NCBI GenBank assembly: GCA_964625525.1
Contig: CAZVEE010000073.1
Span: forward strand, 1-17,047
Reading direction: 5' to 3'
DNA from: CAZVEE01 sp964625525
Lineage (GTDB): Bacteria; Pseudomonadota; Alphaproteobacteria; JAJFIK01
DNA length: 17,047 nucleotides
Each line of letters starts with the position of its first letter. Position 1 is the stretch's first letter. Below the pieces are notes generated by a model, which saw only the letters and a list, made by a program, of their open reading frames with translations, was not told where the DNA came from and did no database searches. The position numbers were made by a program, and so were the translations under genes. Positions 1 to 6,548 of the stretch are shown piece after piece.

Positions 1-1
1 C

Positions 2-691
2 GCCAAGAAGATCCGCATCGCCAAGGACGACACCACGATCGTCGACGGCCAGGGCGAGAAGGGCGAGATCGAGGCGCGCGTCGCCCAGATCCGTCAGCAG
101 ATCGAAGAGACCACCTCCGACTACGACCGTGAGAAGCTCCAGGAGCGTCTCGCCAAGCTCGCCGGCGGTGTGGCCGTTCTGCGTGTCGGTGGCGCCACGG
201 AAGTGGAAGTGAAAGAGCGCAAGGACCGCGTCGACGACGCCCTGAACGCCACCCGCGCAGCCGTCGAAGAAGGCATCGTGCCGGGCGGTGGTACAGCCCT
301 GCTCTTCGCCACCAAGATCCTGGAATCTCTGGAAGGCGAGAACGAAGACCAGCAGGCCGGCATCAACATCGTGCGCCGCGCCATTCAGGCCCCGATCCGT
401 CAGATCGTGGAAAACTCCGGTGTCGAAGGCTCGATCGTCGTCGGCAAGCTGCTGGAGCAAAAGTCCAAAACCTTTGGCTTCAATGCTCAGACCGAAGAGT
501 ATGTGGACATGGTGGACAACGGCATCATCGACCCGACTAAAGTGGTGCGCACCGCGCTCCAGGATGCCGCGTCCGTCGCCAGCCTGCTGATCACGACCGA
601 AGCCATGGTGGCTGAAGCACCAAAAAAAGATGAGCCCGCCCCCGCCATGCCGGGCGGTGGTATGGGCGGTATGGGCGGCATGGATTTCTGA
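2..691 (+). CDS. groEL: Chaperonin GroEL, C-terminal part (5' end outside window)
   Basis: This is the last 229 residues of the 60-kDa chaperonin, which as a double heptameric ring with GroES folds proteins using ATP. The reading frame is open from base 2, so the gene starts before the window; a full GroEL is about 545-550 residues, so roughly the last 40% is present. Visible signatures are the segment GGVAVLRVGGATEVEVKE, the VPGGGTALL motif of the equatorial domain, the NGIIDPTKVVRTALQDAAS block and the C-terminal Gly-Met tail GGGMGGMGGMDF that lines the ring cavity. Start codons inside this frame (for example at 170) are internal methionines or valines and not real starts. A strong terminator follows, so groEL ends its transcription unit. 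Identification is certain; whether groES lies upstream cannot be seen. Confidence 0.98.
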   Translation, partial: AKKIRIAKDDTTIVDGQGEKGEIEARVAQIRQQIEETTSDYDREKLQERLAKLAGGVAVLRVGGATEVEVKERKDRVDDALNATRAAVEEGIVPGGGTALLFATKILESLEGENEDQQAGINIVRRAIQAPIRQIVENSGVEGSIVVGKLLEQKSKTFGFNAQTEEYVDMVDNGIIDPTKVVRTALQDAASVASLLITTEAMVAEAPKKDEPAPAMPGGGMGGMGGMDF

Positions 692-719
692 TCCACGCCA
701 TCCAGGCAGTCACAAAGAG

Positions 720-751
720 ACCCCCGCGCGCGCACGCTCGCGGGGGTTTTT
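720..751 (+). terminator. Intrinsic terminator of groEL
   Basis: A perfect 8-bp stem (721-728 CCCCCGCG with 739-746 CGCGGGGG, extendable by A720-T747) with a 10-base loop is followed at once by a run of five T (747-751). It lies about 28 bases after the groEL stop codon. Confidence 0.92.
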
Positions 752-901
752 CATTCGGTCATGCGTGCAGAGAGGCGTTTTCGCGCGTGCCGCCGTCAGA
801 AAGAAACGCCGAGCCTCAGCAGCCCCCTGATCAGCCCCCAGAGCCTCACTTGGCCAATGAGAACGCCCCTGTCAGCACACAGGACACGCTCAGCCCCGGC
901 C

Positions 902-939
902 AAAATCCACCCGTCCCCGCGCCCCACGCTCCGGGACGG
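902..939 (-). terminator. Possible terminator of the marR gene
   Basis: Read on the minus strand just after the marR stop, 939-933 can pair with 917-911 (CCGTCCC with GGGACGG, 7 bp) around a 15-base loop. A short TTTT (905-902) follows a few bases later. The loop is long and the T-run short, so this is a weak terminator at best. The remaining 752-901 gap shows nothing else; small ORFs there look like chance. Confidence 0.35.
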
Positions 940-940
940 T

Positions 941-1450
941 TTAGGAGGTCTCCGCCACGGCCTTCTTCAGCGCATTGTTGATATCACCGCGAATGCCCAG
1001 CCAGCGCTCTGAGCCGAACAGATGCATGACCTGCTCTTGAACGGCGCGCCAGCGCGGCAGGGCTGAGGCCACCGCCGCTTCGCCTTCCGGCGTGATGGTG
1101 GCAAGACGCTCGCGCCGGTCTTCCCCCGCGCTAATGGCGACAAAGCCCTGACGCTCCAAGGGGCGCAGATTGCGCGTCAGCGTCGTGCGGTCCATCACCA
1201 GATCGCGCGCCAGATCGGAAATGCGCCGGGGCCCGCCATGGGCACGCAGCATGGCCAGAAGCGAGAATTGGGTGATGCGCAGCCCCGTGCCCGCCAGGGC
1301 CGTGTCATAGACCTGGGTCATCACTCGCGCCGCTTTGCGCAGAGAAAAGCAGACACAACCTCCCATTTCCCGCCGCGCCGCCGCAATGCGAGAGGCCACG
1401 TCCGCAGCGTCATCTGCGTCGCGATCCGTATGGGAGAGTTTGGTCGTCAC
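941..1450 (-). CDS. MarR-family winged-helix transcriptional regulator
   Basis: A 169-residue protein of usual MarR size. MarR proteins are dimeric winged-helix repressors that leave DNA on binding small, often aromatic or phenolic, ligands or on cysteine oxidation. An N-terminal helix region (about 30-55, CVCFSLRKAARVMTQVYD) precedes LRITQFSLLAML, the recognition helix region ISDLARDLVMDRTTLTRNL (about 88-106) and the wing GEDRRERLATITPEG (about 119-133); the C-terminal helices would dimerise. Two cysteines (about 32 and 34) sit in the first helix, where some family members sense oxidants. The start is GTG at 1450 with GAGG only one base upstream, which is poor; the ATG of REMGG (codon 29) would remove part of the first helix, so GTG is kept. 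It is divergent from the beta-lactamase-like/kyn operon, 115 bases away, so regulation of that operon and itself is the natural guess. Aromatic tryptophan catabolites would be plausible ligands, but this is inference. Confidence 0.88.
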   Translation of the reverse strand: MTTKLSHTDRDADDAADVASRIAAARREMGGCVCFSLRKAARVMTQVYDTALAGTGLRITQFSLLAMLRAHGGPRRISDLARDLVMDRTTLTRNLRPLERQGFVAISAGEDRRERLATITPEGEAAVASALPRWRAVQEQVMHLFGSERWLGIRGDINNALKKAVAETS

Positions 1451-1517
1451 GCCTCACACACTCGTATACACCAGCATCAAAAGAGTAAAACTACAGCATC
1501 GACACAGATTTGCCACG

Positions 1518-1530
1518 TCACACATGTGAT
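1518..1530. promoter_or_regulatory. Candidate operator in the marR / kyn-operon divergent gap
   Basis: The 115-base gap between the two divergent genes holds a perfect 8-bp palindrome CACATGTG (1521-1528) inside a wider, imperfect TCACACATGTGAT. A GTATAC palindrome (1463-1468) lies close to the marR start. MarR proteins bind palindromes in such divergent gaps. No convincing -35/-10 pair with normal spacing was found on either strand, so this rests on position and symmetry only. Confidence 0.3.
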
Positions 1531-1565
1531 ATAGGCGCGAACCGTCACTAGGAGGAGACCCCGCC

Positions 1566-2426
1566 ATGCCGCTTGGACCCGTGCCCCAAACCGCTTTGGG
1601 ATTCCGGGACGGGGGCGGCACATGGGTGTGGGGTATGATCGCCTTTTTGGGGCTTCTGGTGCTGGTCAGCGCACCAGCCCGCGCCGACGGATCCCGCGCC
1701 CTGACGATGTTGCCGCAAAATATCGAGCGCCATTTCACCGGATTTGACGGGGCACTGGTCATTTTCCAGGTGTCGTCCGGCACCACGCTCACCCACAATG
1801 CACCGCTCGCACGCCGGCCGCTGCCACCCAACTCCACCTTCAAGATCCCCCACACCCTCATCGCCTATGACGCGGGCGTGGTGACAGGGCCGGACTTCGC
1901 CTTGGAATGGGACGGTCGCCCGCGCGCCTTCCGGGCCTGGAACCGGGATCACACTCTGCGCACCGCCATGAGCCAGTCGGTAGTGTGGTTCTATCAGGAG
2001 ATCGCCCAGCGCCTGGGAGCGGAGCGGATGCGCGAGGGCCTGGCGCGGCTCGATTACGGCAATCAGGACATTTCCGGCGGCCAAACCCGGTTCTGGCTGC
2101 AAAGTTCCTTGCGGATCAGCCTGGAAGAGCAGGTTCTGTTCATGCGTAAGCTGATGGCGGAGGTGCTGCCGGCCTCCCCGGCCGCGCAACAGATGGTCAA
2201 GGATCTCATCGTGCTGCGCGAAGGGCGCCGCCATCGTCTCCGCGGTAAGACGGGCACCGGGGCGGACGATCTGGGCGACGCGGTGCAAGGCCTGTTCGTG
2301 GGTGCCTTAGAGACGCGGAGTGACCGCTATGTGATCGCGACCGCCATTTTGGGCCGCGGTGCCACGGGCCAGCGGGCCCGGCGCATCAGCGAGGCGGTCC
2401 TGGGCGACCTGGAATTGCTCGACTGA
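1566..2426 (+). CDS. Exported class D (OXA-type) beta-lactamase-like serine hydrolase
   Basis: A 286-residue protein of the penicillin-recognising serine hydrolase fold. It shows the class D motif set in order: S90-T-F-K93 (nucleophile and the lysine that is carbamylated in this class), S138-V-V, Y164-G-N166, FW at 176-177 in the omega loop region, and K228-T-G230. The family opens the beta-lactam ring through an acyl-serine. An N-terminal segment (hydrophobic about 24-36, ending APARA before D41) looks like a signal peptide, so the enzyme should be periplasmic. The start at 1566 is set by AGGAGGAG at 1550-1557, spaced 8 bases; the ATG at 1635 has no such site. One deviation: after KTG the usual GWFVG-type motif reads GLFVG (Leu243). 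It is first in an operon with kynA (21-base gap) and kynU-like, an unusual partner for a resistance enzyme. Fold assignment is firm; the actual substrate is not. Confidence 0.9.
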   Translation: MPLGPVPQTALGFRDGGGTWVWGMIAFLGLLVLVSAPARADGSRALTMLPQNIERHFTGFDGALVIFQVSSGTTLTHNAPLARRPLPPNSTFKIPHTLIAYDAGVVTGPDFALEWDGRPRAFRAWNRDHTLRTAMSQSVVWFYQEIAQRLGAERMREGLARLDYGNQDISGGQTRFWLQSSLRISLEEQVLFMRKLMAEVLPASPAAQQMVKDLIVLREGRRHRLRGKTGTGADDLGDAVQGLFVGALETRSDRYVIATAILGRGATGQRARRISEAVLGDLELLD

Positions 2427-2447
2427 GCAGGCCGGGAGGGGGGACGG

Positions 2448-3545
2448 ATGGATTACGCCGGTTATCTGAAGCTGCGAGAGCTTCTCGCCTTGCAGGCCCC
2501 GGAAAGTGCGCGTCAAGGCCGTCCGGCCCATGACGAAATGCTCTTCATCATCATCCACCAGACTTACGAGCTGTGGTTCAAACAGATCCTGACCGAACTC
2601 GACGCGGTGGAGACGGTCTTTGCGGCGCGCGAGATGGACGAGGCCGACCTCGCCCGGGCGCTCGCAGCCTTGGAGCGGGTACTGACGATCCAGAAACTCC
2701 TGGTGGATCAGGTGGACATTCTGGAAACCATGACACCCATGGATTTTCTGGAGTTCCGCAATCTGCTGTTCCCCGCCTCCGGCTTTCAAAGCGCGCAATT
2801 TCGTCTGATTGAAACGCGGCTGGGCTTGGCGCGGGACGAACGTCTGGCTTACAAGGCCACGCCCTTCGACCAGGACCTTCAGCCCCATGAGCGTGATCAG
2901 GTCCATGCGAGTGAGACCCGCCCGTCTTTGCGCAGCCTGCTCGATCAGTGGCTCGCGCGCATGCCGTTTCTCTCCATGGGCGGGTTTGAGTTTCAGAAGG
3001 CTTATGGCCAGGCTCTGAACGCCATGCTGGCGGAGGATATCGCGCGCATTGAATCCAATGAGGATCTGACGGCGCAGGAGCAGGCCCGTCAGGCGGACAG
3101 TCTGCGCAAGGCGCGCGGCCTTCTGGGCTCGCTCCTCGACGCAGACCGCTTCGCCAAGGACCGTGACCAAGGCGCCTGGACGTTCTCGCGCGACGGGCTG
3201 CAAGCGGCCTTATTCATCAATCTGTACCGGGACGAGCCGATCCTGCAAGTCCCGTTCAAGATCCTCTCGGTGTTGATGGATATCGATGAGGCCATGGCCA
3301 CCTGGCGTTATCGCCATGCGCTCATGGCCTACCGCATGATCGGGCGCAAGCTGGGCACCGGCGGCAGTTCCGGCCATGATTACCTGCGCCAAACCGCCGA
3401 GCGCCACCGGGTCTTCGCCGACCTGTTCGCCATCGCCACCTTCCTCATCCCCCGCTCCCACCGTCCGGCCCTGCCCGAGGTCGTGCGCCGCGCCATGCAC
3501 TATGTCTACCGGCATGAGGACCGGCCTGCGAGCCCCGCGCGATGA
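2448..3545 (+). CDS. kynA: Tryptophan 2,3-dioxygenase
   Basis: A 365-residue cytosolic heme enzyme that inserts O2 into L-tryptophan to give N-formyl-L-kynurenine, the first step of the kynurenine pathway. Family hallmarks are clear: HDEMLFIIIHQTYELWFKQ (28-46), where H37 corresponds to the active-site histidine near the substrate indole; FRNLLFPASGFQSAQFR (103-119), with R119 in the position of the substrate carboxylate-binding arginine; the WRYRHALMAYRMIG block with H290 as the likely axial heme ligand; and GTGGSSG (303-309), which helps bind substrate. Bacterial members are often near 280-300 residues; the extra length here is mostly in the middle and a C-terminal tail. The start at 2448 follows a G-rich ribosome site (2435-2443), 21 bases after the hydrolase stop. 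It overlaps the downstream kynU-like gene by four bases (ATGA), implying coupled translation. Reading the neighbours together, this is a tryptophan-degrading operon. Confidence 0.97.
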   Translation: MDYAGYLKLRELLALQAPESARQGRPAHDEMLFIIIHQTYELWFKQILTELDAVETVFAAREMDEADLARALAALERVLTIQKLLVDQVDILETMTPMDFLEFRNLLFPASGFQSAQFRLIETRLGLARDERLAYKATPFDQDLQPHERDQVHASETRPSLRSLLDQWLARMPFLSMGGFEFQKAYGQALNAMLAEDIARIESNEDLTAQEQARQADSLRKARGLLGSLLDADRFAKDRDQGAWTFSRDGLQAALFINLYRDEPILQVPFKILSVLMDIDEAMATWRYRHALMAYRMIGRKLGTGGSSGHDYLRQTAERHRVFADLFAIATFLIPRSHRPALPEVVRRAMHYVYRHEDRPASPAR

Positions 3546-4714
3546 GCTGGAAAGCCCATTTCTCCCGTGTGCTCAGCGCCGTGCCGGAGCGCCTGCATGT
3601 AGCCTCCCACAGCCACCATCCGTGGCCGGATGTCAGCTTCACCGCGCAACAACGCTGCTGGGACGACGCGGCACGCCTGCTGGATACCAAATGGGAGCAC
3701 GTGCTGGGCACGGTGAAGCCTGCCGCCCAAGCCCATGTGGCACGGCATCTGGGCTTGTCAGATCCCGCCAGCGTGACGTTCTCGCCCAACACGCATGATT
3801 TCCTCTGCCGGCTGCTGTCCTGCTGGCCCGCTTATGAGCCGGTTCGCGTGCTGACAAGTGATTCTGAGTTTTACAGTTTCACCCGCCAGATAGCGCGCCT
3901 GGAAGAAGATGGCCTCGCGCAGGTCACTCGTGTGCCGGCCCAACCGTTCGACAGTTTCGGCGCGCGCTTTGCGGCGGCGGCACGCACCGGCGGGCATCAC
4001 CTTGTTTATCTCAGCCAGACCTTTTTCAATGCGGGTTACCGCCTCGATATGCCCGTGCTTGAAGCGATCGCGGCCGCCATTCCGGACCCGGAGAGCTTTT
4101 TCGTCATCGACGGGTATCACAGTTTCCTTGCCGATCCGGTGGACTTTGGCCCGCTGGAGGCCCGCGCCTTTTTCCTGTCGGGTGGCTACAAATACGCCAT
4201 GGCCGGGGAAGGCGTGGTGTTTCTCCATGCGCCGCCGGGCTATGGCCCCCGGCCGCGCCAGACCGGCTGGTACGCCGCTTTTGGCACGCTGGCGGACGCC
4301 CCGTCCGGGGCCGTGCCCTATGCGCGGGATGCCGCCCGCTTCGATGGCGCCACGTTCGATCCATCCGGGCTTTATCGCTTTGGTGCGATCATGGACTGGC
4401 TGGCGCGTGAAGGGCTGACCGTTGCGGCCATGGCATGCTATGTCCGCGACCTGCAACGGGCCTTCATTGCTGAGCTGCCGGCGCAAGGCCCGGTGTCCCG
4501 CGCGAGCCTATTGCTTGATCCCGACCACGCCCCGTGTGGGCGTTTTCTGACATTCGTGACACCAGAGGCGGGGCGCCTGCAACAGGCGTTGATGGACGCG
4601 CAGGTGATCACCGACAGCCGGGGAGACCACCTGCGTTTCGGCTTCGGAATTTATCATGATACGGACGATATGACGCGTCTGCTGGCACGTCTGGCCCGGC
4701 TGCGGTTGGCTTAA
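3542..4714 (+). CDS. kynU: Kynureninase-type PLP-dependent enzyme (aminotransferase class V fold)
   Basis: A 390-residue fold-type I PLP enzyme of the aminotransferase V/kynureninase group. Kynureninase cleaves kynurenine to anthranilate and alanine. The likely PLP lysine is K217 in SGGYKYAMAGEGVVFLH; the YKY context is kynureninase-like, and D190 in FVIDGYHS, 27 residues before it, would contact the pyridine nitrogen. VLTSDSEFYSFTRQ (about 103-115) fits the phosphate/substrate region. The N-terminus (LHVASHSHHPWPDVSF) and the GYHSF loop differ from textbook kynureninases such as those of Pseudomonas, and the protein is shorter than their ~416 residues, so it belongs to a divergent branch. 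The four-base overlap with kynA strongly supports action on a kynA product. Another class V activity (a desulfurase-like or aminotransferase role) cannot be excluded from sequence alone. Its stop shares TTAA with the converging marC-type gene. Confidence 0.75.
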   Translation: MSWKAHFSRVLSAVPERLHVASHSHHPWPDVSFTAQQRCWDDAARLLDTKWEHVLGTVKPAAQAHVARHLGLSDPASVTFSPNTHDFLCRLLSCWPAYEPVRVLTSDSEFYSFTRQIARLEEDGLAQVTRVPAQPFDSFGARFAAAARTGGHHLVYLSQTFFNAGYRLDMPVLEAIAAAIPDPESFFVIDGYHSFLADPVDFGPLEARAFFLSGGYKYAMAGEGVVFLHAPPGYGPRPRQTGWYAAFGTLADAPSGAVPYARDAARFDGATFDPSGLYRFGAIMDWLAREGLTVAAMACYVRDLQRAFIAELPAQGPVSRASLLLDPDHAPCGRFLTFVTPEAGRLQQALMDAQVITDSRGDHLRFGFGIYHDTDDMTRLLARLARLRLA

Positions 4715-5385
4715 CTCATGCCAGCGGCGAAAAAGCCGTCCCGGATCCCGTCAAAGACATATTGCACCGACAGCGCCGCCAACAACATCCCCATCAGACG
4801 AGTGACCACGACGGACAGGGTCTCGCCCGCCAGATCAAGCAGGCTGGACGCGAAGATCAGCAGCAAAAAGGCGATGAACAGGACGATCCCCAAGGCCGCC
4901 AGCACAGTGGCCTGACCGGCAAGCTGCCCTTGATTCTCGCCCATGAGCAATACGAGCGACGCCAGCGCCCCCGGCCCTGCCAACAACGGTAATGCCAACG
5001 GAAAGACGGAAATATCTTCGGGTTTGTGGCTGTCGACTTGCTGCATTTCCTGCTCGGCCATGCTGCGTTCGGCAAAGCGGGAGCGGCGCGGCGTGCGCCG
5101 TTCGAACACCATTTCCAGCCCGATGAGAAACAGCAGAATGCCGCCGGCCGTGCGGAAGGCCGGCATGCCAATACCAATGCGGTCGAGCAGCATCTCACCG
5201 ATGAGCGCAAAGCCGCTCATGATCAAGCCCGCGATCAGGCAGCCCCGCAGCGCCATGGACAGCCGACTGGCGAAACTGCGGCCCGCCGTCAGCGATGCGA
5301 AAATCGGAATGACGCCGAGCGGATCGATGACGAAAAACAACGTCACCGTGGCCGTCAGCAGATAGTCCCAGCTGAATCCATCCAT
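4711..5385 (-). CDS. MarC-family (UPF0056) integral membrane protein
   Basis: A 224-residue inner-membrane protein with six hydrophobic segments. The first segment, YLLTATVTLFFVIDPLGVIPIFASLT, carries the family's DP-x-G-x-x-P-I-F signature, and FPLALPLLAGPGALASLVLLM in the second half is the matching repeat. MarC proteins have no settled biochemical role; the old link to multiple antibiotic resistance in E. coli was not upheld. A charged linker of about 35 residues rich in Arg, Glu and Gln separates the two three-helix halves. The start at 5385 (MDGFSWDYLL) fits family N-termini. The frame extends upstream to 5427, but that start has no ribosome site and lies inside a hairpin. The gene converges on the kynU-like gene with a four-base overlap of the two coding ends, and there is no terminator between them. 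Confidence 0.88.
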   Translation of the reverse strand: MDGFSWDYLLTATVTLFFVIDPLGVIPIFASLTAGRSFASRLSMALRGCLIAGLIMSGFALIGEMLLDRIGIGMPAFRTAGGILLFLIGLEMVFERRTPRRSRFAERSMAEQEMQQVDSHKPEDISVFPLALPLLAGPGALASLVLLMGENQGQLAGQATVLAALGIVLFIAFLLLIFASSLLDLAGETLSVVVTRLMGMLLAALSVQYVFDGIRDGFFAAGMS

Positions 5386-5411
5386 TGCGTGTAGCCCGCC
5401 CTCGGCCCGGA

Positions 5412-5437
5412 AAACGGCGCGCATCATGCGCCGGTTT
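5412..5437 (-). other. Hairpin just upstream of the marC-type gene
   Basis: AAACGGCGC (5412-5420) can pair with GCGCCGGTTT (5428-5437) with one bulged base. On the minus strand the stem is followed by TTTT, so it resembles a terminator or attenuator about 27 bases before the chosen marC start. No gene feeds into it from the 5' side, so a leader attenuator is possible but unproven. Confidence 0.35.
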
Positions 5438-5543
5438 CAGGGCGTGGACAATGGGGCACCCGCCGCCGGATGCCGTTCCGGGCGCTCTCACACCTGCCCA
5501 ATGATCTGGGACAAAGACGGCTGCGTCTAAATTGTCGCAGCGG

Positions 5544-5604
5544 GTGACCCTACCATTGATCCAGGTCACAAGGTTGGCGCGGCATTGCATTTAGAATGCA
5601 CTTA
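5544..5604 (+). promoter_or_regulatory. Candidate class II FNR/FixK-dependent promoter for the LuxR-type gene
   Basis: TTGATCCAGGTCAC at 5556-5569 matches the FNR/FixK consensus TTGAT-N4-ATCAA at 8 of 10 positions if G is allowed at the first base of the second half, as FixK sites do. A -10 element TAGAAT lies at 5592-5597, predicting transcription start at A5604. The box centre (between 5562 and 5563) is then at -41.5, the canonical place for a class II CRP/FNR activator. No good -35 hexamer is present, as expected for an activator-dependent promoter. A second symmetry, GTGACC (5544-5549) with GGTCAC (5564-5569), overlaps the box with 20-base centre spacing and might bind another dimer. The TAGAAT sits in a perfect inverted repeat TGCATT-TAG-AATGCA (5586-5600). 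The rest of the 377-base gap 5386-5762 shows nothing else I can support. Confidence 0.5.
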
Positions 5605-5762
5605 GCAATTTAGTCCCTGCCCAGCCTCCCGCCCTGCCCCCCAGGGTGGGACACTTGCTGCGGGCACGGGTGCATGCGTCCAACCGAGACCAAAAAGCGG
5701 AGTCGGACGCGCATAAGGGAGCGCAAAGCATTAAGCGCCCCGTGACGAGGACACCCAGTGAT

Positions 5763-6497
5763 ATGTTTGGTTTGATTGTTGATCCCTACCCCATCTATGC
5801 CGAAGCACTGCGCGACATCGTGCGCACCAGCCTGACTGAAGCGACAGTGCCCATCGCCCCCACCCTGGACCAGGGCCAGGCCCATATTCCCCCTGAGGCA
5901 GCCATGCGGCTGGTGGTGTTGTTCATTGAACCGTCCGCTGGTCTGGCGTCTCTGGAGCGCGTGCGCACATCCTGGCCCAACGCCCCCGTGCTCACACTGA
6001 CTGATCGCTTCGATATGGGGTTGTTGCGGGAGGCCATGCGGCTTGGCGCACGGGGCATGATCACCCGCGCCGCGACCCGTCCGGAGATTCAAAGCGCCGT
6101 CACCAAAGTCATGCGTGGGGCGCTGCATGTGCCGGATGATTTCGAAGCCGCCGCGCCGGCTCGTCCGCCAGGCTTTGCCGGCCTCACGCCGCGCCAGATG
6201 GACGTGCTAAAGGCCATGGCCAATGGCCGCGCCAACCGGGAAATCGCCCAGGAACTGGGTATCGCGCTCGCGACAGTGAAGCTGCATGTGAATGCGGTGC
6301 TGCGGGCATTAAAAGCCCGCAATCGCACCGAAGCAGCCGCCATGGCCATCCGTGCCGGGCTTGGAGGCCATGCGGTCACCGGCACCGCCGGTATCGCGCC
6401 GCCGGTCGAAAGCAATACCGACAGCAGCTCTGACAGCACCGAGGCCGACACCACACCGCCCCCCTATGAAGCTCGTGCGGCGGTGTCCTGCTCTTAG
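5763..6497 (+). CDS. LuxR/NarL-type regulator with a degenerate receiver domain
   Basis: A 244-residue DNA-binding regulator. Residues about 1-120 have the layout of a response-regulator receiver (GLIVDPYPIYAEALRDIV; VLTLTDRFD; LGARGMITRAA) but lack the chemistry. The phosphoacceptor Asp position after LVVL is Phe54, with Glu56 nearby; the first acidic pair is reduced to D7; and the conserved Lys is Arg102. It therefore probably does not take phosphate in the usual way. Residues about 140-200 are a normal LuxR helix-turn-helix (GLTPRQMDVLKAMANG, then NREIAQELGIALATVKLHV). The last ~40 residues are a low-complexity Ser/Thr/Pro/Ala tail. The start at 5763 begins exactly at the first beta strand; its ribosome site is weak (GAGG about 14 bases upstream), and the frame continues upstream to a GTG at 5646 that would add 39 unlikely residues. 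No kinase gene is adjacent. A candidate FNR/FixK promoter precedes it. Confidence 0.85.
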   Translation: MFGLIVDPYPIYAEALRDIVRTSLTEATVPIAPTLDQGQAHIPPEAAMRLVVLFIEPSAGLASLERVRTSWPNAPVLTLTDRFDMGLLREAMRLGARGMITRAATRPEIQSAVTKVMRGALHVPDDFEAAAPARPPGFAGLTPRQMDVLKAMANGRANREIAQELGIALATVKLHVNAVLRALKARNRTEAAAMAIRAGLGGHAVTGTAGIAPPVESNTDSSSDSTEADTTPPPYEARAAVSCS

Positions 6498-6512
6498 CTC
6501 ACGAAGGATGCA

Positions 6513-6546
6513 GGCCTCACAAGAAGCGGGCCTCACAAGAAGCGGG
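6513..6546. repeat. Tandem 16-bp repeat, two copies
   Basis: GGCCTCACAAGAAGCG occurs at 6513-6528 and again at 6529-6544, followed by GG as the start of a third unit. It lies in the short gap between two converging genes, just before the hairpin at 6549. It looks like a local slippage duplication. Confidence 0.85.
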
Positions 6547-6548
6547 CA

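Noticed and set aside
761..1012. Small plus-strand ORFs after groEL
   Set aside because: Pro/Arg-rich translations overlapping the marR gene end, with no ribosome site or family feature.
1566..2426. Acquired resistance gene on a mobile element
   Set aside because: No transposase, integrase, inverted repeats or change of base composition around it; it sits in a normal-looking chromosomal operon.
2307..3203. 298-codon minus-strand ORF
   Set aside because: Antisense to tryptophan dioxygenase, low-complexity Arg/Gln-rich translation.
5646..5762. N-terminal extension of the LuxR-type protein from GTG 5646
   Set aside because: The 39 extra residues are unlike any receiver-domain leader, and the first receiver beta strand begins right at ATG 5763.
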